The notes under the pieces: generated by a model | Database searches by the model: none | Told to the model about the DNA's origin: nothing | The model's input: only the letters and a program-made list of their open reading frames with translations | Assembly (NCBI GenBank): GCA_039654915.1 | Contig: CM077599.1 | Location: 25,853,501-25,917,500, forward strand | Length of the DNA: 64,000 nt | Direction of reading: 5' to 3' | DNA from: Aquilaria yunnanensis | Taxonomy: Eukaryota > Streptophyta > Magnoliopsida > Malvales > Thymelaeaceae | Made by a program: the position numbers and the translations under genes | Part shown: positions 7,631 to 17,715 of the stretch, one piece after another | How positions within the stretch are numbered: the first letter of the stretch is position 1 | How the letters are laid out: each line of letters starts with the position of its first letter

Positions 7631-10204
7631 ATGACAGAAAGAGAAATGGTCACTTTGTTTGTCCAGACACTGAAATACCCATATTATGACAAACTTATTG
7701 GCAATGCGGCAACTAACTTCTCCGACGTAGTAATGTCTGGAGAAAGGATCGAGCATGGTATCAGGACTGGGAAGATTACTGAATCCTTTAGCGATCCTAT
7801 GAAAAGAGGAGGACCTTCCAGAAGAAAAGATGAAGAAATACAACAAATCGGACGAGGAAGAGGGATTCCCCTCGTGGGTACCGTGGCTACCGGACCTCGC
7901 CTATCCTATTCTGCCAACAGGCCCAATTATTATCCTACCAATAGGCCCAATGATTATCCTCCAAATAGGCCCAGTGATTATCTTCCCAATAGACCCAACA
8001 ATTATCCTCTCAACAGGCCTAATCAGTTACGGCCACCTGTTCCGACTCCTCCAATGCCTGCACCAAGACCAAGAGAAATTTTCGCACCGATTCCCATGAC
8101 TTATACTGAGTTATATCCAAAACTCATCCAGAGCCAACTCATTCACCCAATTCCCACAAGGCCATTCGAACCCCCATATCCAACATGGTATGACCCTAAA
8201 CTAAATTGCCCATATCATGATGGTGCCGTGGGCCACGGACTCGAAAATTGCATAGCATTGAAGCGTATAGTCCAACAATTAATTGAGTCAAAGTGGTTGG
8301 ACTTTTCCGATGAACCAAACGTCACTCATAATCCATTGCCTCCTCATCAAGCCAAACCAGTCAATATGATGGAAGAATACTGGCCGATGAAGAAAACAGT
8401 CAATGATATCATAACCCCTCTTAAGCATGTATATTCATGCCTTGTGAAAGAAGGGATTATCATAGGAAAGTCTTCTGGAAATAAAGAAGTCGAGGATGAG
8501 GAGTGGTGCAACTTTCATAACAGTAAGAGTCATTCTATCCAAGAATGCCCAGAATTCCGTAAAAGTCTACAAAGTCTCATGGACTCCTCCCAAATCATCG
8601 TTTTTATGTCAGATAAAGAGGATGACGTGAATGTGATAATTAAAGAACAAGAAGTCAATATCATGCCAAGACCACTAGTCATTCCAATCTCAAAATCTGC
8701 TCTCAAGCCTTTAAGAATTCAAGTTCCAAAGCCATTCCCGTACAAATCAGATAAAACTGTTCCATGGAACTATGGCTATACTTCTAACATCACATCAACT
8801 CCGTTAGAAGTTGGGGGCATGACTAGAAGCGGTCGGTGTTATTCTCCCGAGCAAATGAACAAGCTCCAACAAGAGAAGAATGTTACGGATCCAGCAAATG
8901 GACCTATTAACACATCTAAAGAGCAAGAGATGCCTCGAGCAGTAACAGATGAACAAGCTACTGAGTTTCTCAAACTCATAAAGCAAAGTGAATACAGTAT
9001 CGTGGAGCAGTTGAACCGTCTGCCAGCAAAGATCTCCATACTTTCATTACTCTTAAGTTCTGATGCCCATCGAGAAGCTCTTCTCAAAGTCCTGAATAAG
9101 GCTTATGTTGAACAAGATATCTCCGTGAACAACTTTGACCACCTTGTCAACAACATCACGGCACAAAATCTCATCACATTCACTGACGATGAGATACCAG
9201 CAGAAGGAAGAGGTCACTCTAAGGCTCTGCATATTTCGATTAAATACAAAGATCGGATTATGGCCAGAGTTCTTATCGACAATGGGTCAGCTCTAAATGT
9301 AATGCCACTCGAAACCTTACATAAGATTGGTTTAGACCCATCATACCTCAACAACAGTCATATTGTTGTTCGAGCATTTGACGGAACGAAGAGAGATGTT
9401 GTTGGAGAAATAGAGCTACCAATAGGGATTGGTCCCTGTCTTTTCCACATCACATTCCAAGTCATGGATATTTGTCCATCTTATACCTGCCTGCTGGGAA
9501 GACCATGGATCCATATGGCCGGAGCAATTCCTTCTTCATTACACCAGAAAATGAAATTCATTATTGAAGGAAAGATAATCACGGTCTTCGCTGAAGAAGA
9601 CATCCTGCTATCAAGACCTGCGGATGCTCAATATGTCGAAGTCAATGAAAATATACCTGATTGCTCCTTCAGGTCTTTTGAGATTGTCAATGCTGCTTAT
9701 GTCAGCGAATATGGAGAAGAACCCGTTCCTAACATCTCTAAAACAAGTCGCATGGTCGCCAAACTCATGATAAAAGGAGGATACTCACCGGGGTTAGGTT
9801 TGGGACAAGATTTACAAGGAATCCCAGAGCCATTGAAAATATCCGCAAATGAAGGGAAATACGGCCTAGGCTTCACACCGACAAGACATGATAAAATGAA
9901 GGCAATAGCTGAAAAGAGAGAAAAGAGGATTGCACGATTAACAGGGCATCCTCTCCAGGAAAGAAATCTGGATATCCCTGAAATCACCGAAACGTTCGTG
10001 AGTGGTGGTCTCATTCCGCAAAATGACAATGAAGGCAAGCTGACTATCAACATCAACAAGTCTTTTGAAAGTCTTTCTATTCAGGCAATCATCAGCGATT
10101 CACCTGAAGAGGAGGAGCTCGTTCAACCTTGTGGCCCACGGGATGTGCTGAACAACTGGGAGGCGATAGAACTGCCTGTTATAATCGAAAGCTTTCCAAA
10201 GTAA
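7631..10204 (+). CDS. Tat/Ogre Gag-protease polyprotein, N-terminally truncated
   Basis: Encodes the C-terminal part of the capsid protein and an aspartic protease, which build the virus-like particle and cleave the polyprotein. The frame is open from about 7595, before the first ATG, and the residues there still look like Gag, so the true N-terminus was lost by deletion between primer site and 7595. Visible are a Pro/Asn-rich repeat (about 92-135), two C-x2-H...H-x4-C zinc-like motifs (193-207 and about 292-305), protease active site VLIDNGSALNVMP with Asp550 (DNG rather than DSG, usual for this lineage), and a G-patch-like segment at about 716-755. The reading frame is intact for 857 codons. 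Upstream ORF1 is absent, so this copy could only move with help from others. Confidence 0.85.
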   Translation: MTEREMVTLFVQTLKYPYYDKLIGNAATNFSDVVMSGERIEHGIRTGKITESFSDPMKRGGPSRRKDEEIQQIGRGRGIPLVGTVATGPRLSYSANRPNYYPTNRPNDYPPNRPSDYLPNRPNNYPLNRPNQLRPPVPTPPMPAPRPREIFAPIPMTYTELYPKLIQSQLIHPIPTRPFEPPYPTWYDPKLNCPYHDGAVGHGLENCIALKRIVQQLIESKWLDFSDEPNVTHNPLPPHQAKPVNMMEEYWPMKKTVNDIITPLKHVYSCLVKEGIIIGKSSGNKEVEDEEWCNFHNSKSHSIQECPEFRKSLQSLMDSSQIIVFMSDKEDDVNVIIKEQEVNIMPRPLVIPISKSALKPLRIQVPKPFPYKSDKTVPWNYGYTSNITSTPLEVGGMTRSGRCYSPEQMNKLQQEKNVTDPANGPINTSKEQEMPRAVTDEQATEFLKLIKQSEYSIVEQLNRLPAKISILSLLLSSDAHREALLKVLNKAYVEQDISVNNFDHLVNNITAQNLITFTDDEIPAEGRGHSKALHISIKYKDRIMARVLIDNGSALNVMPLETLHKIGLDPSYLNNSHIVVRAFDGTKRDVVGEIELPIGIGPCLFHITFQVMDICPSYTCLLGRPWIHMAGAIPSSLHQKMKFIIEGKIITVFAEEDILLSRPADAQYVEVNENIPDCSFRSFEIVNAAYVSEYGEEPVPNISKTSRMVAKLMIKGGYSPGLGLGQDLQGIPEPLKISANEGKYGLGFTPTRHDKMKAIAEKREKRIARLTGHPLQERNLDIPEITETFVSGGLIPQNDNEGKLTININKSFESLSIQAIISDSPEEEELVQPCGPRDVLNNWEAIELPVIIESFPK

Positions 10205-10446
10205 TCTAATAGTAAAAACCTCCTAAAGAAAGGTTCAATCAATAGGGTGTAGTCTTTGTTTAAGTGAACCTTTTAGTTATTGCTTTTTATTCCAATAAAG
10301 TTGTGATTTATGCACATTGTAAATAAAGTACCAGTTTGCATCCATCTCATTCGTGCCATTTTTTTTTTTTTTTTTTCTTTCTCTCTTCTCTTTCTTTTCT
10401 CTCTGGATAATGCAGACCCAAGACTCTCTTTGATGACAATGAAAGA
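10205..10446 (+). other. Gag-Pro/Pol spacer with probable splice acceptor
   Basis: 242 bases between the two reading frames. A long pyrimidine tract (10360-10403) precedes GCAG at 10412-10415, after which the pol frame is open to the ATG at 10447. In Ogre elements an intron between protease and reverse transcriptase joins the two frames, and this fits its 3' end. No convincing in-phase donor was found. The same spacer, with a longer homopolymer, occurs reversed at 48664-48909. Confidence 0.5.
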
Positions 10447-13400
10447 ATGAACTTTGATAATCCTGTAAACACTACCGACTCGGATGACGAAGATCTTCAA
10501 GTATCTCCTGAGCTATTAAAAATGATTGAGCGAGATGAAAAAGAAAGAGCAACAAGTCAAGAACCAACTGAGGTATTCAACCTGGGAGATAGTCAGGATG
10601 TAAAAGAAGTCAAGATTGGCACTTTATTCCCTCCTGAAGAAAAAGAAGAATTAGTCCATTTATTGAAAGAATATGTGGATGTATTCGCTTGGTCATACCA
10701 AGATATGCCTGGCTTAAGCTCAGACATAGTACTACACAAAATACCCTTGAAGCCTGGGGCGAAGCCTGTCAGACAGAAGTTACGAAGATTAAAGCCGGAG
10801 TTAATCTTAAGAGTAAAAGACGAGATTCGAAAGCTGTGGGATGCAGGATTTCTTGGGGTCGCTGAATATACAGAATGGGTGGTTAACATTGTTCCAGTCG
10901 AAAAGAAAGAAAGCGGGAAACTAAGAGTTTGTCAGGACTACCGGCCATTGAACGAAGCCAGTCCTAAAGATAACTTCCCACTTCCTCACATTGATACGCT
11001 GGTGGATAATACCGCAGGAAACTCCTATTTTTCCTTCATGGATGGCTTCTCTGGATACAATCAAATCAAACTTGATCCAGATGATATGATAAAAACTGCC
11101 TTTATAACCCTTTGGGGTACCTTCTACTACAAGGTGATGCCTTTTGGGTTAAAGAATGCTGGTGCTACATATCAAAGAGCCATGGTCACGTTGTTCCATG
11201 ACATGATGCATAAAGAAATTGAAGTATATGTGGACGACATGATCGCCAAAACTTTCACTGCTGGGGGGCATCTAAAAGTGCTAAGAAAACTATTCGATAG
11301 ACTTCGCAAATATCAATTGAAGTTGAATCCTGCCAAATGTACTTTTGGAGCCTCTTCAGGAAAGTTATTGGGTTTCATGGTCAGCAAGGACGGGATTCGA
11401 GTTGACCCGTGTAAAGTCAAAGCGATACAAGAAATGCAACCCCCGAAGACTCCAAAACAAGTAAGAAGTTTTCTGGGTAGAATCAACTTCATAGCAAGGT
11501 TCATTTCACAATTGACATCCAAGTGTGAACCGCTTTTCAAATCACTAAAGAAGAACAATCCGATTGAGTGGAATAACGAATGCCAAGAAGCGTTCGAGAA
11601 AATCAAACGATATCTATCAAATCTACCAGTCTTGGTACCACCCCGATCTGGAGAATCGTTGATTCTATATTTATCCATACAGGATTCTTCATTAGGATCC
11701 GTATTGGGTCAACGTGATGAGACAGGCAAGAAAGAGCATGCAATTTACTATTTGAGCAAGAAGCTTACCACATATGAAGCGAAATACTCAATAGTAGAAA
11801 AGTCCTGTTGTGCCCTTGCATGGGTAGCACATCGACTACGACACTACATGCTCAACAACACAACATTACTGATCTCCAAGACTGACCCCATTAAGTACAT
11901 TTTCGAGAAACCCGCTTTATCAGGCAGGATTGCAAAATGGCAAATGCTGTTATCTGAATACGACATACAGTATGTCACCCAAAAGGCCGTAAAAGGAAGT
12001 GTGATCGCTGAATATCTGGCTGATAGAGCATTGGAGGATTATGAGCCCATGAGAATGGACTTTCCTGATGGAGATATAATGACGATAGAACAGGAAGTCG
12101 ATGAAGAAAATGAAACATGGAAAATGGCATTCGATGGAGCATCTAATGCTTTGGGACAAGGGATCGGAGCTATACTCATCTCTCCAAGCGGAGAGCAGTT
12201 TCCCCTCACAGCAAAAATTACATTTCCTTGTACCAACAATATAGTAGAGTATGAAGCATGTGCTATGGGACTCCAAATGGCATTGGATTTGAAAGTGCGA
12301 GATCTCCGAGTCTATGGGGATTCCGCATTAGTCATATATCAAATCAATGGAGAATGGGAGACAAGAGATTCAAAATTGATCCCTTACCAAAAGCTTATAC
12401 TAGACATGACTCGAAGATTTAACAGTATAAGTTTCCATCATCTTCCAAGGGAAGATAATCAAATCCCAGACGCTTTAGCTACTTTGGCTGCTATGTACAA
12501 GATAAGCGACCCTGAGCATACTCTTGTGTTCGAGATGAAAATAATAGATTCTCCAGCTTATTGCATGAGCATCGAAGAAGAATTGGATGGAAAGCCTTGG
12601 TATCATGATATCAAGAAATACCTCCAAGAACGAACATATCCACTAGAAGCATCAGAAAATGACAAGAAATTTCTACGAAGATTGTCAATGGGTTTTCTTT
12701 TAAACCTAGACATACTCTACAGGAAAACCGCAGACTCGATGCTACTTCGCTGTGTAGATACTCATGAAGCACGAAAGATCATGGAAGAAGTTCATTCTGG
12801 AATATGTGGAGCACACACTAGTGGTCATACCATGGCAAGACAAATAATGAGGGCTGGCTACTATTGGCTCACATTGGAAAGTGATTGTATTAATCACGTG
12901 AGAAAATGTCACAAATGTCAAATATATGCCAACAAGATCCAAGCTCCACCCACCCCTCTTAATGTAACAGCAATACCTTGGCCTTTTGCCATGTGGGGAA
13001 TTGACGTCATTGGAGCCATTACCCCTAAAGCTTCCAATGGTCACAAATTCATCCTAGTGGCAATTGACTACTTCACTAAATGGGTAGAAGCTATGTCATA
13101 TGCAAGTGTGACTCAAAAGGTGGTATGCCGGTTCATTAAGAAAGAAATCATTTGTCGTTATGGACCGCCAGAGTGTATCATCTCAGACAATGCCACGAAC
13201 CTGAATAATGCAATGATGCAGACTTTATGCCGGCAATTCAAAATCAAGCATCTCAATTCAGCACCTTATCGACCGATGATGAATGGTGCAGTAGAAGCGG
13301 CCAATAAAAATATCAAGAGAATTGTTGAAAAGATGATCGTCACTTACAAGGACTGGCATGAGATGTTACCTTTTGCACTGCATGCTTATAGAACTTCTAC

Positions 13401-13845
13401 CCGTACTTCTACTGGAGCAACACCTTTTTCTCTGGTATACGGTATGGAGGCTGTATTGCCCATCGAAGTTGAAATTCCTTCATTAAGGGTACTAATGGAT
13501 ACTCAATTAGGAGAAGCAGAATGGGTCAAAGCTAGATACGAGCAATTAAATCTAATTGATGAAAGAAGAATGATAGCCCTCTGCCATGGGCAACTTTATC
13601 AAAGAAGGATGATTCGTGCTTACAACAAAAAGGTTCGCCCACGACAATTTCACGAAGGTGACATAGTGCTCAAGAAAATTTTACCCATGCAACATGATTC
13701 AAGAGGAAAATGGACACCAAATTATGACGGGCCATATGTCGTGAAGAAAGCATTTTCAGGAGGGGCACTAATTCTGACAGAAATGGATGGACGAGAATTA
13801 CTGAAGCCAGTAAATTCGGATGCAGTAAAGAAATACTTTGCATAA
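10447..13845 (+). CDS. Tat/Ogre Pol: reverse transcriptase, two RNase H domains, integrase
   Basis: A full-length 1132-residue polyprotein that copies element RNA to DNA and inserts it. Reverse transcriptase spans about 90-330 with YVDD at 261-264. The first RNase H (about 400-510) lacks the usual catalytic pattern. A second, archaeal-type RNase H follows at about 557-690, with FDGAS (Asp563), VEYEAC, YGDSAL and IPDALA. This doubling is diagnostic of the Tat lineage. Integrase has the H-H-C-C zinc site (His783, Cys821, Cys824), catalytic Asp853, Asp914 and Glu950 with 35 residues between the last two, and a C-terminal GPY-like segment. There is no frameshift. The minus-strand copy at 45550-48663 differs at only about ten residues. 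Confidence 0.93.
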   Translation: MNFDNPVNTTDSDDEDLQVSPELLKMIERDEKERATSQEPTEVFNLGDSQDVKEVKIGTLFPPEEKEELVHLLKEYVDVFAWSYQDMPGLSSDIVLHKIPLKPGAKPVRQKLRRLKPELILRVKDEIRKLWDAGFLGVAEYTEWVVNIVPVEKKESGKLRVCQDYRPLNEASPKDNFPLPHIDTLVDNTAGNSYFSFMDGFSGYNQIKLDPDDMIKTAFITLWGTFYYKVMPFGLKNAGATYQRAMVTLFHDMMHKEIEVYVDDMIAKTFTAGGHLKVLRKLFDRLRKYQLKLNPAKCTFGASSGKLLGFMVSKDGIRVDPCKVKAIQEMQPPKTPKQVRSFLGRINFIARFISQLTSKCEPLFKSLKKNNPIEWNNECQEAFEKIKRYLSNLPVLVPPRSGESLILYLSIQDSSLGSVLGQRDETGKKEHAIYYLSKKLTTYEAKYSIVEKSCCALAWVAHRLRHYMLNNTTLLISKTDPIKYIFEKPALSGRIAKWQMLLSEYDIQYVTQKAVKGSVIAEYLADRALEDYEPMRMDFPDGDIMTIEQEVDEENETWKMAFDGASNALGQGIGAILISPSGEQFPLTAKITFPCTNNIVEYEACAMGLQMALDLKVRDLRVYGDSALVIYQINGEWETRDSKLIPYQKLILDMTRRFNSISFHHLPREDNQIPDALATLAAMYKISDPEHTLVFEMKIIDSPAYCMSIEEELDGKPWYHDIKKYLQERTYPLEASENDKKFLRRLSMGFLLNLDILYRKTADSMLLRCVDTHEARKIMEEVHSGICGAHTSGHTMARQIMRAGYYWLTLESDCINHVRKCHKCQIYANKIQAPPTPLNVTAIPWPFAMWGIDVIGAITPKASNGHKFILVAIDYFTKWVEAMSYASVTQKVVCRFIKKEIICRYGPPECIISDNATNLNNAMMQTLCRQFKIKHLNSAPYRPMMNGAVEAANKNIKRIVEKMIVTYKDWHEMLPFALHAYRTSTRTSTGATPFSLVYGMEAVLPIEVEIPSLRVLMDTQLGEAEWVKARYEQLNLIDERRMIALCHGQLYQRRMIRAYNKKVRPRQFHEGDIVLKKILPMQHDSRGKWTPNYDGPYVVKKAFSGGALILTEMDGRELLKPVNSDAVKKYFA

Positions 13846-14689
13846 TGAAGAAATTTTCGAACAGAAGGGGAGAAGTGGATACAGGGTTACCAAAGTTTAT
13901 TTGATCAAAGTTGTCAAAGAGAGCTTTCTTCCCTTACACTTTCATTATCTATCTGTACCCAAGATTTTCATATTCTTTTACCCATAAATAAAAGCCAATT
14001 CTCTTTAACTTACCTTAGATTCTCACGTTCAAAATGCTAAAGTCGCTTCTATCCAGTTCTTTTCCTTCAAATCTCACATTCCTACTAGCCTTAAGTGTGC
14101 AATAAATTGTGACTTTTGAAGGAAGAATAGTAATAATTAAAACTTAGAAAAAAACAAAGACCGTAGATTACTTTGATAAGCTTTGTGAATTAAAACAGGT
14201 AAGATTGAGGTCCTGCTTTGCGAGCAGCACAGAACATAGGCTAACAAAGAAGAAGGAGTAACAAATCTTTGGGAGATAGCCTTGGTGGTAGCCTGAATGA
14301 TCATTTCAGAAGTCTTAACATGTCTATGTCAGCAGGAAAGAATCATGCTCACGAATATTTCAACAGGGACAATTATCCAGAGAAGCATAAAATATGAGGC
14401 GGGCATTAAAGAAAATTGAGGTCAAAATTCAAAAATAAGGCAAGGAAAGAGGATTTTTGAACAAAGTTGGGCTTTTGAGGCAGCGAACAAAAGCTGGAAA
14501 GCATAAAGAGATTCAATAATAGTCCAAGAAGGCCATCACAAAGAGGATCCAGTAAAACAAAGACATAAAGAACTAGATCCATACAAAAAAAAAGCCATTA
14601 GTTACACATGCTCTGCATTCATGCATTTCACATCATGCATGCATGGCATACAGAACAAGGATCAAATGGGAAGCGTATCCACCGCACAG
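13846..14689 (+). other. 3' untranslated region of the Tat-type element
   Basis: No convincing gene. The part 14390-14690 is homologous to 54150-54543, where a 26-bp unit has been amplified; here it occurs once (about 14480-14505). A CATGCATG-rich segment lies at 14620-14645. Confidence 0.7.
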
Positions 14690-14804
14690 TCACAATTACT
14701 GTACATACAGTTTGTTATATTTGGAAAAGTTTGCATTTTCTTTTGACAGATGTACATGCTCTCCTAAGTGTAATCGACACGTTATCCATTTCATCGCTAT
14801 AAAT
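14690..14804 (+). promoter_or_regulatory. Promoter-like unit 1 (TATA 14798-14804)
   Basis: It begins CACAGTCACAATTACTGTACAT, includes TTTTGACAGATGTACATG, and ends in CTATAAATG 81 bases before the start codon at 14885. The same block precedes the next two genes, and degenerate copies fill 17085-17640. It looks like an internal RNA polymerase II promoter inside the retrotransposon. Confidence 0.6.
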
Positions 14805-14884
14805 GCATGTTTTTCCAGTCGGTTATCTAAGTTTCCTTTAATAACTAATTCCTTTCCATCATCTCTCAAATTCTTCTCTCATCA

Positions 14885-15433
14885 ATGGATTCTACTCTTT
14901 CTACCCTGCGAAAATACTTTCCTTCTCTTCCAATAAAAGTCCTTAAAAAGATCTACCTTGCTAGATGTGAAAGAATCGGAGTTTTTACACGCAAAGGCAT
15001 TCCCGATAATGTGCAGTGGATAATTGAAGCCAAGGTTCGTCTGGCAGGTGAAATCCCTGAGGCATTTGTGTCTCACATGCCTGGTATAGGCAAAAGCTCT
15101 TATGCCAAAAAGCGAAGAGCGAAAAGGTTACAAGTCTGCCATAAATGTGGACGGTGGACTTGTAATACTAAATGTCGTTCTTTAGGGATGATCTCTGATA
15201 ATCGAGAAGATAAAATACGATTCATTAAGAATGGCCTGAGTAAGGACTCGTTGGATGATATCCAATTGACTCTTGAGACGCATTCTTGTGGATCTGTGCA
15301 ACGTGAACTTCTTGGTTTATGGAGCATTTTTCATGAAGAACGAAACCGTTACAGTCCCGGGAATCTGACTATAAATGACCCTGTTTGCCAGCTTGTAAGA
15401 AAACTGGATGGGAAGCAAATCCTCGACTCATAG
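14885..15433 (+). CDS. Cys4 accessory protein, paralogue 1 of 3
   Basis: 182 residues, not recognised as a known family. A helical-looking N-terminal part (1-70) leads to a basic stretch AKKRRAKR (about 74-81) that could be a nuclear localisation signal. A C-x2-C-x4-C-x3-C motif follows (Cys85, 88, 93, 97), likely one zinc site. Further conserved elements are the segment around ETHSCG and a C-terminal NDPVCQ...RKLDGKQI. The start is set by the context TCATCAATGGA shared with the paralogues. It lies in the element's 3' region on the same strand as gag-pol but has its own TATA box. It may bind nucleic acid (inference from zinc and basic residues only). Extra open frames are known in Tat elements, but I cannot match this one to any. 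Confidence 0.65.
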   Translation: MDSTLSTLRKYFPSLPIKVLKKIYLARCERIGVFTRKGIPDNVQWIIEAKVRLAGEIPEAFVSHMPGIGKSSYAKKRRAKRLQVCHKCGRWTCNTKCRSLGMISDNREDKIRFIKNGLSKDSLDDIQLTLETHSCGSVQRELLGLWSIFHEERNRYSPGNLTINDPVCQLVRKLDGKQILDS

Positions 15434-15479
15434 AAGCCGTTAATGCCGTTACTGGACGTAAAACCAGTGGAAGATGTGA

Positions 15480-15602
15480 GCCACAGTCACAATTACTATA
15501 CATACAGTTTGTTATATTTGGAAAAGTTTGCATTTTCTTTTGACAGATGTACATGCTCCCCTAAGTGTAATTGACACGTTATCCCTTTTTATCACTATAA
15601 AT
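15480..15602 (+). promoter_or_regulatory. Promoter-like unit 2 (TATA 15596-15602)
   Basis: A near-copy of the block before paralogue 1, from CCACAGTCACAATTACT to ACTATAAATGCG. It starts about 45 bases after the preceding stop codon. Distance from TATA to the next ATG (15723) is about 120 bases. Confidence 0.6.
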
Positions 15603-15722
15603 GCGTGTTCTTCCTTCTGATGAAGCAGCGGATAAGATACCCCGTGACTTCTAAAGTCGGTTATTCCAGTCTCCTACAACAACTGATTTCTTCATCTCTT
15701 CTCTCAAATTCTTCTTTTATCA

Positions 15723-16271
15723 ATGGATTCTACTCTTTCCGCCATGCGAAAATACTTTCCTTCCATCCCAATAAATGTTCTTAAAATGATTTACCAAGCT
15801 AGATGTGAAAGGATTAGAGTCTTTATGCACAAAGGCATTCCTGATAATGTGCGGTGGCTAATCGAAGCTAAGGTCCGCTCGGCTGGTGAAGTTTCAGATG
15901 CATTTGTGCCCTGTATGCCCGGTTTAGGTAAAAGCCGTTATGCCAAAAGGCGAAGAGCAAAGAGACTAGGCGTGTGTTATAAATGTGGGCGATGGAATTG
16001 TATTACTAAATGTCGCTCTTTAGGATACATCTCCATAAATCGTGAAGATAAAAGAAAATTCATTAAGAATGGCCTGCGTAAGGAATCTCTGGAAGATATC
16101 CGAGAGACTCTTGAAACGCATTCTTGTGGAAAAGTGCAAGGTGAAATTATCGGTTTATGGAGGACTTACCATAAAGAACGAAACCGTTACAGTCTTGGGA
16201 ATGTGACTTTAAACGACCCTGTTTGTCAGTTTGTAAGAAAACTGGATGGGAAGCAAATCCCCGACTTATAG
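15723..16271 (+). CDS. Cys4 accessory protein, paralogue 2 of 3
   Basis: 182 residues, about three quarters identical to paralogue 1 by eye (roughly 47 differences), with no length change. All four cysteines of the CYKC...C...C motif, the basic stretch AKRRRAKR and the C-terminal NDPVCQFVRKLDGKQI are kept. Many changes are conservative (K/R, D/E, I/L/V), suggesting that the protein has been under selection since duplication. Promoter block and coding region were duplicated together as a unit of about 840 bp. Confidence 0.65.
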   Translation: MDSTLSAMRKYFPSIPINVLKMIYQARCERIRVFMHKGIPDNVRWLIEAKVRSAGEVSDAFVPCMPGLGKSRYAKRRRAKRLGVCYKCGRWNCITKCRSLGYISINREDKRKFIKNGLRKESLEDIRETLETHSCGKVQGEIIGLWRTYHKERNRYSLGNVTLNDPVCQFVRKLDGKQIPDL

Positions 16272-16318
16272 AAAGCATTGAAGCCATTACTGGACATGAA
16301 TCAGTGGAAGATGAGAGC

Positions 16319-16428
16319 CACGGTCATGATTCCTGTACATATAAGCTGTCATTTGTCTTTTCTTTTGACAATAATGTACTTGCTTCTGTAAGTGTAATTA
16401 ACGCATTATCCCTTTCATAACTATAAAT
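16319..16428 (+). promoter_or_regulatory. Promoter-like unit 3 (TATA 16422-16428)
   Basis: A more diverged copy of the block: CCACGGTCATGATTCCTGTACAT, a TTTTGACAATAATGTAC core, then CTATAAATATG 60 bases before the ATG at 16488. Confidence 0.55.
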
Positions 16429-16487
16429 ATGTGTTAGTTATTTTCGTTTCCTACAATCACTAATTTCTTTCTTTGCCTCCTTCATCA

Positions 16488-17036
16488 ATGGAGTCTTCTC
16501 TTTCCGCCCTACGAAAGTATTTTCCTTCCTTCCCAATAAATGTTCTTAAAAAGATTTATCAAGCTAGATGTGAACGATTCAGAGTATTTATGCACAAAGG
16601 CATTCCTGATAATGTGCGGTGGCTAATCGAAGCTAAGGTTCGTTCAGCTGGTGAAGTTCCAGAAGCCTTCTTTCCCCGTATGCCCGGCTTTGGTAAAAGC
16701 GCTTATGCCAAAAAAAGAAGAGCAAAGAGGCTAGGCGTTTGTCATAATTGTGGATGGTGGATTTGCGGCAATAAATGTCGTTCTCCAGGAGTGATCACCA
16801 GAAATCGTAATGATAGAATAAGATTCATCAAGAATGGCCTGCGTAAGGAATCTTTGGATGATATCCTATTAACTTTTGAAACACATTCTTGTGAAATAGT
16901 GCAATGGGAAATTATGGATTTATGGTGGACTTTCCGTAAAGAACAGGATCGTTACAGTCTTGGAAATCTGACTTTTAATGACCCTGTTTGCCAGTTTGTG
17001 AGAAAACTGGATGGGAAGCAAATCCCCGATTCGTAA
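16488..17036 (+). CDS. Cys4 accessory protein, paralogue 3 of 3
   Basis: 182 residues from the ATG at 16488. An ATG five codons upstream (16473) is in frame, but the start at 16488 matches the paralogues in both length and TCATCAATGG context. The Cys4 motif is CHNC...C...C. The basic stretch AKKRRAKR and the C-terminal NDPVCQFVRKLDGKQI are present. A tryptophan-rich segment surrounds the zinc site. It is followed by degenerate promoter repeats and the LOG-like gene, all on the same strand. Confidence 0.65.
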   Translation: MESSLSALRKYFPSFPINVLKKIYQARCERFRVFMHKGIPDNVRWLIEAKVRSAGEVPEAFFPRMPGFGKSAYAKKRRAKRLGVCHNCGWWICGNKCRSPGVITRNRNDRIRFIKNGLRKESLDDILLTFETHSCEIVQWEIMDLWWTFRKEQDRYSLGNLTFNDPVCQFVRKLDGKQIPDS

Positions 17037-17084
17037 AAGGTATTGAAGCCATCCCTGGACGTAAAACCAGTAGAAAACGTGAAC

Positions 17085-17640
17085 TACGGTCATGACTACT
17101 GTACAGGCTAGTTGTCACTTTTCAAAATTTTTCCTTCTCTTCTGACAAATGATGTACCTGCTCCTGACGTGATCCACAGTCACGACTACTGTACAGGCTA
17201 GTTGTCGTTTTTGAAAATTTTCCTTCTATTTCAAGAATAATGTACCTATTCCTGACGTGAGCAACAGTCACGACTACTATACATGTCAACTGTCGCTTTT
17301 GAAATTTTCCTCCCCTTTTGGTAATAATGTATCCACTCCTGACGTGAACCAAAGTCATGATTACTGTACATGCTAGCTGTCGCTTTTGAAATTTCCCTTC
17401 TCCTTTGGCAATAATGTACCCACTCCTGACACGGACTACTGTATATAGCTGCCACTTTTGAAATTTTCCTTCTCTTCCAACAATCACGTACCTACTCCCG
17501 ACATAAGCTACAGTAGTGACTACTGTACATGCTAACAGCTATTTTGAAAATTTTCCTCATCTTTTAACGATAGTGTACCCATACCTGACCAGAGTCATAC
17601 TCGTGACTACTGTGAATAGCTGGCAATAATGTATCCATTC
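17085..17640 (+). repeat. Degenerate tandem copies of the promoter block
   Basis: About six to seven units of roughly 80-90 bp. Each carries CACGACTACTGTACA, GCTAGCTGTCGCTTTTGAAA, a TTTTCCTTCT stretch, AATAATGTACC and ACTCCTGAC. They resemble the upstream parts of the three Cys4 gene promoters but lack TATA boxes, except for the last, which runs into the LOG-like gene. A perfect 9-bp-arm palindrome TACAGTAGT-G-ACTACTGTA lies near 17509-17527. Peptides predicted from the minus strand here are repeat artefacts. A displaced fragment of this block is at 56535-56708. Confidence 0.75.
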
Positions 17641-17675
17641 TTGAAAATAAAATTATTGCCTTATCTCTTCATCTC

Positions 17676-17682
17676 TATAAAT
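17676..17682 (+). promoter_or_regulatory. TATA box of the LOG-like gene
   Basis: TATAAAT in the context CTCTATAAATATATCC, 34 bases before the ATG at 17716. If used, the transcript would have an extremely short leader. Confidence 0.45.
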
Positions 17683-17715
17683 ATATCCTCTTTTCTCACA
17701 AGGGTAAGGATAGGA

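Noticed and set aside
17122..17487. 121-residue minus-strand peptide
   Set aside because: Repetitive translation of the promoter-block repeats, on the strand opposite to the genes.
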